A DNA stretch of 64,000 bases from Dermacentor variabilis (Eukaryota; Arthropoda; Arachnida; Ixodida; Ixodidae), in assembly GCF_050947875.1 (NCBI RefSeq), contig NC_134568.1, positions 202,741,729-202,805,728 on the forward strand. The letters run 5' to 3'. Within the stretch, counting starts at the first letter, position 1. Every line of letters begins with the position of its first letter. Below the pieces are notes generated by a model, which saw only the letters and a list, made by a program, of their open reading frames with translations, did not search any database and had not been told where the DNA came from. A program made the translations under genes and the position numbers. Positions 57,666 to 64,000 of this stretch are shown here, in pieces.

Positions 57666-58512
57666 CGTGGTGATCCGATCATTGCAATTATCATTCAGCT
57701 CAACTAAGATTTAGACAGTATTTGGGTAGGGAAGACGCGGATATCAATTCCAGTGCATGAAGCATTACACGTCTCGCCTCACAGCTACAGTAATGGCTAC
57801 GAATACAGCGAAGGTCGTGTGATATCCAGCACAAAATAATGTTTTAAATAATAAAGTATCTCAGACTACCACGTCGAGTAACAAAATTGATGTGTTTAAT
57901 TGTGATGTCCAGAACATTGTCAGTTTGCGTGGAGGGGCATCAAGTTGGGTTGCACACTTCAAACCACCGAGTCCCGCAGGACTCCGTGCTTGCGCACCTG
58001 CTACTTAATAATGCCTGCACGTCAATCACATAATAAACTTCGCATAATAAACATTCCCAACATCCGATTTCTGATTTCGCCTGACGAGATTACACTGTAG
58101 TCAGCACCCAGAGACGCTCGTGATATTCTTCGTGCGTCTGCACAAAACTCTGGGCCCAATATATCAGCACGAAAGTACTGGGGCTAAGATATCTATTCTT
58201 CCGGCTCAAGCGTCACATGGCTCGAAAATGACCCCAATACGTAGACTGAAAATTTGCACTTGGTATGGAGAATTGCATCAATGAGCGGATATCTTGTACT
58301 GATCTGGCTTACTGACTAGAGCGCCTATAATCCTCCAACTGCGCACAATATAATAAGAGCAGTTCCACCGATTGACAACACATTAGTGGATGAGACTCGA
58401 AGTAGTAAACAGGTACTCAAAGAAGGCGCTCACGGCTCTGCCATGATTCACCACAATTTCTACACTTCAAGATTGGAACCAATACCATATCGAAGCCTGC
58501 CAATGAGCGCGA
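57666..58512. other. No gene recognised
   Basis: AT-rich with no long frames. Confidence 0.5.
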
Positions 58513-58516
58513 ATTA

Positions 58517-58592
<76 letters not shown>
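58513..58592. repeat. (ATT)n microsatellite
   Basis: About 26 units of tta/att. Confidence 0.95.
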
Positions 58593-58593
<1 letters not shown>

Positions 58594-58765
58594 AATGGAA
58601 GTTGTAAGAAGGGGAAAAAGAGGAAAGGAAGAGAAAGATGACAAATCTCAGAATAAAGCTTGGCCTATCCTTCCGGTTCCCACGTGGGAGCGGCCCGCTT
58701 CGTGAAGACTCACGATCTGCAAGACTTTAATTATTAAAGTTTTACCATACCATACCATACCATCC
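58593..58765 (+). mobile_element. Probable LINE 3' end with (CCATA)n tail
   Basis: Ends aattattaaagttttaccat followed by repeated ccata (58742-58763). Simple pentamer tails after a 'taaagtttta' signal are typical of LINE 3' ends. The coding part is absent. Confidence 0.45.
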
Positions 58766-60178
58766 CCCTCAGTGGGTGCGAGCCATGACAGAGGTTCAGC
58801 GTCATCATCATCATAAAGTGGAAGACACACAGTACAGGCCACACAGTAGGCCGGTCACTGCAGGTCAAGCTGCTCAACTATGTTAAAATAGAAAAAAAAG
58901 TGTCTTAGGTCTTCTAATTTGAAAGAAACTGACAAGATGGCATATTCCGTCAGGTGTCGTTTCTTATTCGGCACTATACGGAGACCCTCTCCTGGCTACC
59001 ATGTTGTACGATAATTCACCGTGGTGTTGCACTACTCCCACCACTAATAAAGCAACAAAGCTTCGGCGACGTCATGCACCTTCCCGAGCATACGACACGA
59101 CTGTTCCTCGTGGTCACTGCGTGACTTACACAGATCCAGCTGCTCACTGAGAATGCTGAGTCGCTTTCGTCAGTCCAACGTACCCCGAAACTCGAGCTAC
59201 TGGATGCTATGCAACATAAAGCCCAGACGCCTTACTACTTGAGCTGCAGGCCATACTTGACGTATTCGAAGACACCACTACGTTGAATAACCTTAGTGTT
59301 GTCGAGACCTACGCTGGCTCCCTGAGCGCTCTACAGCACCTCGAGAAAGTTTCTAAGACGCCACGAAATTATGAAGATATACACAATCTTCACAGGTCAT
59401 CTCTCTCATCGTTTACACAGTAGACTGGGCGCAGGGAGCAGGCCAGACCCAGTACTGCGATAGACGGGACAGAAATGTGCACTTTGCCGCACCATAAATC
59501 ACACCTAATGCCCTATTTTTTCTAGCCCAAAAGTATCTTTTACGTCGGTATTCACGTGCCTTGATCTCTTTGTCTGAATACTTCCTTCCCCGTAATATTT
59601 CTCGTGTGGTGGAAATCCCTCTTCGGGGTACGCGATCTAGGGCGGACCTTACACCCTCCGTTTGCGTGGGCTGCAGTGCTGCGCCTGAAAACCCAATGAA
59701 CTGTGCAAAGTGTCCTGTTCCAGCTTCTACTACGGAGATTCACCCCCTGCTGCGGCTCTGCCCAGATTCGAGGCTGGCTTGAGAAAGAAGGCCAAGAGCC
59801 GCCAAGCTACAAAAGGATCAGACAGACAGTCATATAGGCCTTGGATTACGAACTATAAGTTCACTGAGCTAATACTGCAATTTATACATGAGGAGGAACG
59901 CTGTGCTTTTATAAACATCTATGTCACAGGGCAAGCTGCGCAAAAAAGAAAAAAAAGCCAATGGACTAGGCAACTAGGTGCCCTTTTAACATTTCCGCGT
60001 TTTCCTTTTTGCTACCATACGTAGTCTCGAGAAGCGCAACTGTGCCACACGTGCGTGTCTACAGCGACACCCAGCCACGTGTACAACGTAGCCCGAACGT
60101 CGACTTACGAAGCACGGAAGCGACGAAACGTGCCAATGTACCCCGCGTTCGCGAAAAGAGCATGGCTGTGGGAGCATA
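58766..60178. other. No firm gene; possible gag-like scrap at 59110-59400
   Basis: On plus, TQIQLLTENAESLSSVQRTP, KLELLDAMQHKAQT and, one frame over, LELQAILDVFEDTTTLNNLS, VVETYAGSLSALQHLEKVSK read like helical protein, possibly an LTR-element gag. I could not match it to a family. Confidence 0.3.
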
Positions 60179-60498
60179 CAGGGTGTTTCAGCTACGTCGG
60201 GCCAAACTTTAAAAGATATCTACGTATGAGTTACCATAGTGCAACGAATTTTGTCGTGTTACCTACCATCTTGAGCAACTGAAAGTATTTTTCGCTATGA
60301 GCGCGCGTAATTCATTAGCGTAATTAATTAGGCAACTTATAAAATAATAATTTCATCACAGAATCTTCAACGTAGAAGTTTTAGAGCCTATTGAGAAACG
60401 CTAGAAAAAGATTTTTCCGTGGGAATAGCTGCTGTGGTTCTCATTTTTCCTCACTGTAAGCAGAGCGCGCAACATTTGAAAATGTACCACGTCAGTTA

Positions 60499-60858
60499 TT
60501 AGTGCCCTCAAACATTCGACGAAAGAATCATCGGTGCTGCATGCAGACCATATATGCACGGACAGGCTTTGAGAATCTGTGAAACATCGGATACAGTGGT
60601 CTTAGCTTCCATTCTTGCCGAGATAGCTGGTTGGTTGTAGCAATGGGATACACGATAAATAACGCATGACCATTCTTGAAGCTCTGCCAGTGTTTTTGCT
60701 GTTGACATAGCAATGGGCGAGGAGGTTTTGGCGCTGGATGGCGAGGTATCGGAGATGATGGGTGTGGCCATCTCCTATCATCTTTCCTGCAGCTTCTTCA
60801 TGCCTTCCGTCTGCGTGTAGCGTCGATCCTTCGTTGGTAGAATGTTTGAGGGCGCTAA
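60499..60858. mobile_element. MITE with 19-bp TIRs nested in the TIR transposon
   Basis: TTAGTGCCCTCAAACATTC at 60499-60517 and its complement with one mismatch, GAATGTTTGAGGGCGCTAA, at 60840-60858. 360 bp, no coding capacity. Possible imperfect flanking duplication around cgtcagtt/cgtcgtt. Confidence 0.7.
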
Positions 60859-61059
60859 CGTCGTTGCACGCAATCGCTAGTCAAGTGGTAATTTTTCAAA
60901 TATCGCGCGCTTTCTTTGTAGCCCGGAAAAATTAAAACCACTATCTATCAATTAAAACCACTAGCTATCAGGACGGAAAGAAATTATTGATATATTTCTC
61001 GATAGTCTCTGCAACATGTACATTAAATATTCGCCGTTTGAATCAAGGCTTTGAAAGTT

Positions 61060-61815
61060 GGCTATTTGATTATTGTTAAGAAATGGTTGAGGACCTTAAC
61101 AGAGAAAGTGTAAGAGTGGGATTGAAGATTATTATGGAGAAGACAAAGACAATTTTGAATAGCCTGGTAAGGGAACAAGAGTTCAGGATCGCCAGCCAGC
61201 CTCTAAAGTCTCTAAAGGAGTACGTTTATCTAGGTCAGTTACTCACAGGGGAACCTGATTATGAGAAGTGAACTTACAGAATAAAAATGGGTTGGAGCGC
61301 GTACGGCAGACATTGTCAGATCCTAACTGGACGCTTACCACAATCATTGTAAAGAAAGGTGCACAATCACTGCATTCTACCGGTGCTAACATATGGGGCA
61401 AAAACTTGGAGGTCGACAAAGAAGCTTGAGGACAAGTTAAGGACTGCGCACAGAGCGATGAAACGAAAAATGTTAAGCGTAACGTTAAGAGACAGGAAGA
61501 GAGCGGTGTGGATCAGAGAGCAAACAGGTATAGCCGATATTCTAATTCACATTAAGAGAAAAAAAATGGAACTCGGCAGGTTATGTAATGCGTAGGTTTG
61601 ATAACCGGTGGACTATTAGATTTACAGAATCGGTGCCAAGAGAACGGAAGCGCAGTCGAGGCCGGCAGAAGACTAGGTGGGGCCTGCAATTAGGAAATTC
61701 GCGGGCGCTAGTTGGAATCGGTTGGCGCATGACAGGGGTAATTGGAGATCGCAGGGAGAGGCCTTCGTCCTGCAGTGGACATGAAATAGGCTTATGATGA
61801 TGATGATTATGATGA
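61060..61815 (+). mobile_element. 5'-truncated RTE LINE: RT C-terminus and 3' end
   Basis: MVEDLNRESVRVGLKIIMEK at 61083, YLGQLLTGEPDYEK at 61227, LPVLTYGAKTWRSTKKLEDK at 61371, RTAHRAMKRKMLSVTLRDRK, then after one frameshift RKRSRGRQKTRWGLQLGNSR. It ends ggccttcgtcctgcagtgga followed by (tga)n to 61815. Less decayed than the copy at 40968-45368. Confidence 0.85.
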
Positions 61816-61963
61816 ATTAATTACTTGAGCTCATAGTAAAAAATACTTTTATTGGTCAAGAGGACAGCGAACAATACTAAGTTGGTTGCATTCACGCAAC
61901 TGACACGTCGATTTTTTTAATGTTTGGCCTGGCTTAGCTGAAACACTGTGTACACTTTGCTAA

Positions 61964-62145
61964 CCGGCCGTGGTTGCTCAGTGGTTTTGGCGTTGCGCTG
62001 CTAAGCAGGAGGTCGTGGGATTAAATCCCGACCGTGGTGGCCGCATTTCGATGGGGACTCGAAATACAAGACCCCTGGTTACCGTGCATTCGGTGCACGT
62101 TGAAGAACCCCAGGTGGTCAAAATTAATCTGCAGTCCCCTTTTCG
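61964..62145 (+). mobile_element. Ruka-like SINE
   Basis: Head ccggccgtggttgctcagtg at 61964, B-box region gtgggattaaatcccg (one change from consensus), body aaccccaggtggtcaaaatt. It starts 12 bases after the TIR transposon ends. Confidence 0.85.
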
Positions 62146-62283
62146 TGAGTTTAATAATAATGCGCGTACTTAAGCCTCTTTCGCCACAACTCCCATTCAT
62201 ACTCCAGTGACCGAATCAGCAACGGCAGAGACCTGTCGATGCTTGTGCGGCATCACTAAAAAGTTGGTTGCGGCAAGTATGGC

Positions 62284-63394
<1,111 letters not shown>

Positions 63395-63890
63395 AGAACA
63401 AATTTTATTGTAAAACAGCACCTAGTGTGGAGTTTTATTGTTTTGAGAGAGAAAAGGCTGTATAGAAAGGCAGGGATGTTGCCCAGAGGTAATTCAGGTT
63501 GACTACACTGCACAGGGGGAATAGGGGGATAAAAATAAAAAGAGAGTGGAAGGGGAAGATGGAGATAGAGAGGGACAGACGAGCACGAACAAACCGCGTA
63601 CACGATAGAGCGGTAGGGGACGGCGTTCTTAAAGTCCATCGAGAAGGCCCGTAGACCGCAGGAATCTTAGTAACGCGAGTAAGGCCTTCTGCACGGATGT
63701 TCTTTGGGAGCACTGACCTAAAGCTTTTAGTTCTGATAATGGACGATTGTCCAACTTGTCCAGCACTCTGCACATCACTTGTTTCTCGGCCCTATATCGG
63801 GGGCAGACACAGATAATGTGTGCGAGCGTCTCATCACTGCTGCATGTGTCGCCAATCCAATACATGCGACATTATTAGTGTTCAGATAAT
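63395..63890 (-). mobile_element. RNase H-type LINE 3' end with intact C-terminal codons
   Basis: Minus frame 63865-63629: YWIGDTCSSDETLAHIICVC, PRYRAEKQVMCRVLDKLDNR, then SVQKALLALLRFLRSTGLLD and a stop. The zinc tail is like those at 16950 and 43500, with its first cysteine pair reduced to one visible Cys. The 3' region follows, with the complement of ggttaacctccctgcctttc degraded near 63470-63500, and ends in tctctctctatc at 63395. Confidence 0.75.
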
Positions 63891-64000
63891 AGCAGAGACC
63901 ACTTACGAACGAAATGCTTCGTGAATTCTACCTATACTTTTGAATTATACGCGTTCATTCGCATGTAAAGCACAAAGGCCTCCCCTACCTCATGCTTTCT

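Larger units (their letters stand above)
60179..61950. mobile_element. TIR DNA transposon (non-coding) with nested insertions
   Basis: Left end CAGGGTGTTTCAGCTACGTC...GGGCCAAAC (60179-60208) is the inverted partner of the right end ...GTTTGGCCTGGCTTAGCTGA AACACTGTG (61922-61950). Similarity extends inward about 150 bases per side: gaaagtatttttcgctatgagc on the left against the complement of gctcatagtaaaaaatactttt on the right. A TA dinucleotide flanks both ends, as in Tc1/mariner-type insertions. No transposase frame is visible. A MITE and an RTE copy lie inside. Confidence 0.7.

Overview
The window looks like chromosomal DNA of a hard tick (Ixodidae). This rests on a chelicerate-type cuticular protein gene with an R&R-like chitin-binding region, seven complete or partial copies of a tRNA-derived SINE matching the tick Ruka family as I know it, arthropod LINE families, and the lack of bacterial gene packing. 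I cannot fix the species. There is one convincing host gene, a three-exon cuticular protein gene at 36710-38035 on the minus strand, with TATA box, initiator and downstream AATAAA. A second TATA box plus four-codon first exon with the same layout lies at 3160-3234, but I find no further exons for it. Almost everything else recognisable is transposon-derived. Layout: 1-4.6 kb holds a Ruka copy, an RTE-type LINE 3' end and the orphan cuticular-type first exon. 4.65-9.13 kb is a nearly full-length minus-strand LINE with a PHD-finger ORF1 and endonuclease/RT ORF2, bounded on both sides by (TAA)n arrays. 9.8-10.3 kb is a LINE tail. 11.7-12.0 kb holds two converging tRNA-like SINE heads. 12.0-17.3 kb is a decayed plus-strand LINE with gag-like ORF1, endonuclease, RT, RNase H and zinc tail. 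17.9-20.0 kb is a Tx1-like LINE whose 5' part is inverted. 20.4 kb has a Ruka with a perfect 14-bp target duplication. 22738-29564 is a nearly intact LTR retrotransposon with 788-bp LTRs and a 4-bp target duplication. 29.6-30.5 kb is another SINE and repeats. 30.5-36.5 kb is mostly unannotatable. 36.5-38.1 kb is the cuticle gene. 40.97-45.37 kb is an RTE LINE holding two nested insertions. 45.7-46.8 kb is a Ruka piece and a jockey/CR1-like LINE remnant. 48.59-49.15 kb is a Helitron/Helentron remnant joining a helicase end to an endonuclease. 50-53.4 kb holds Ruka copies, colliding LINE fragments, a hairpin and a MITE arm. 56.5-58.8 kb has LINE scraps. 60.18-61.95 kb is a terminal-inverted-repeat transposon with a MITE and an RTE inside it. 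63.4-63.9 kb is a LINE tail. The most notable object is the LTR element. Its domain order is gag-protease-integrase-RT-RNase H, the arrangement of the rare Gmr1-like Ty3/gypsy group rather than ordinary gypsy, and gag and pol share one frame divided only by a single UAG codon. The history is one of nested and inverted retrotransposition, and several target duplications let insertion order be read directly. These elements do not form a pathway with the cuticle gene.
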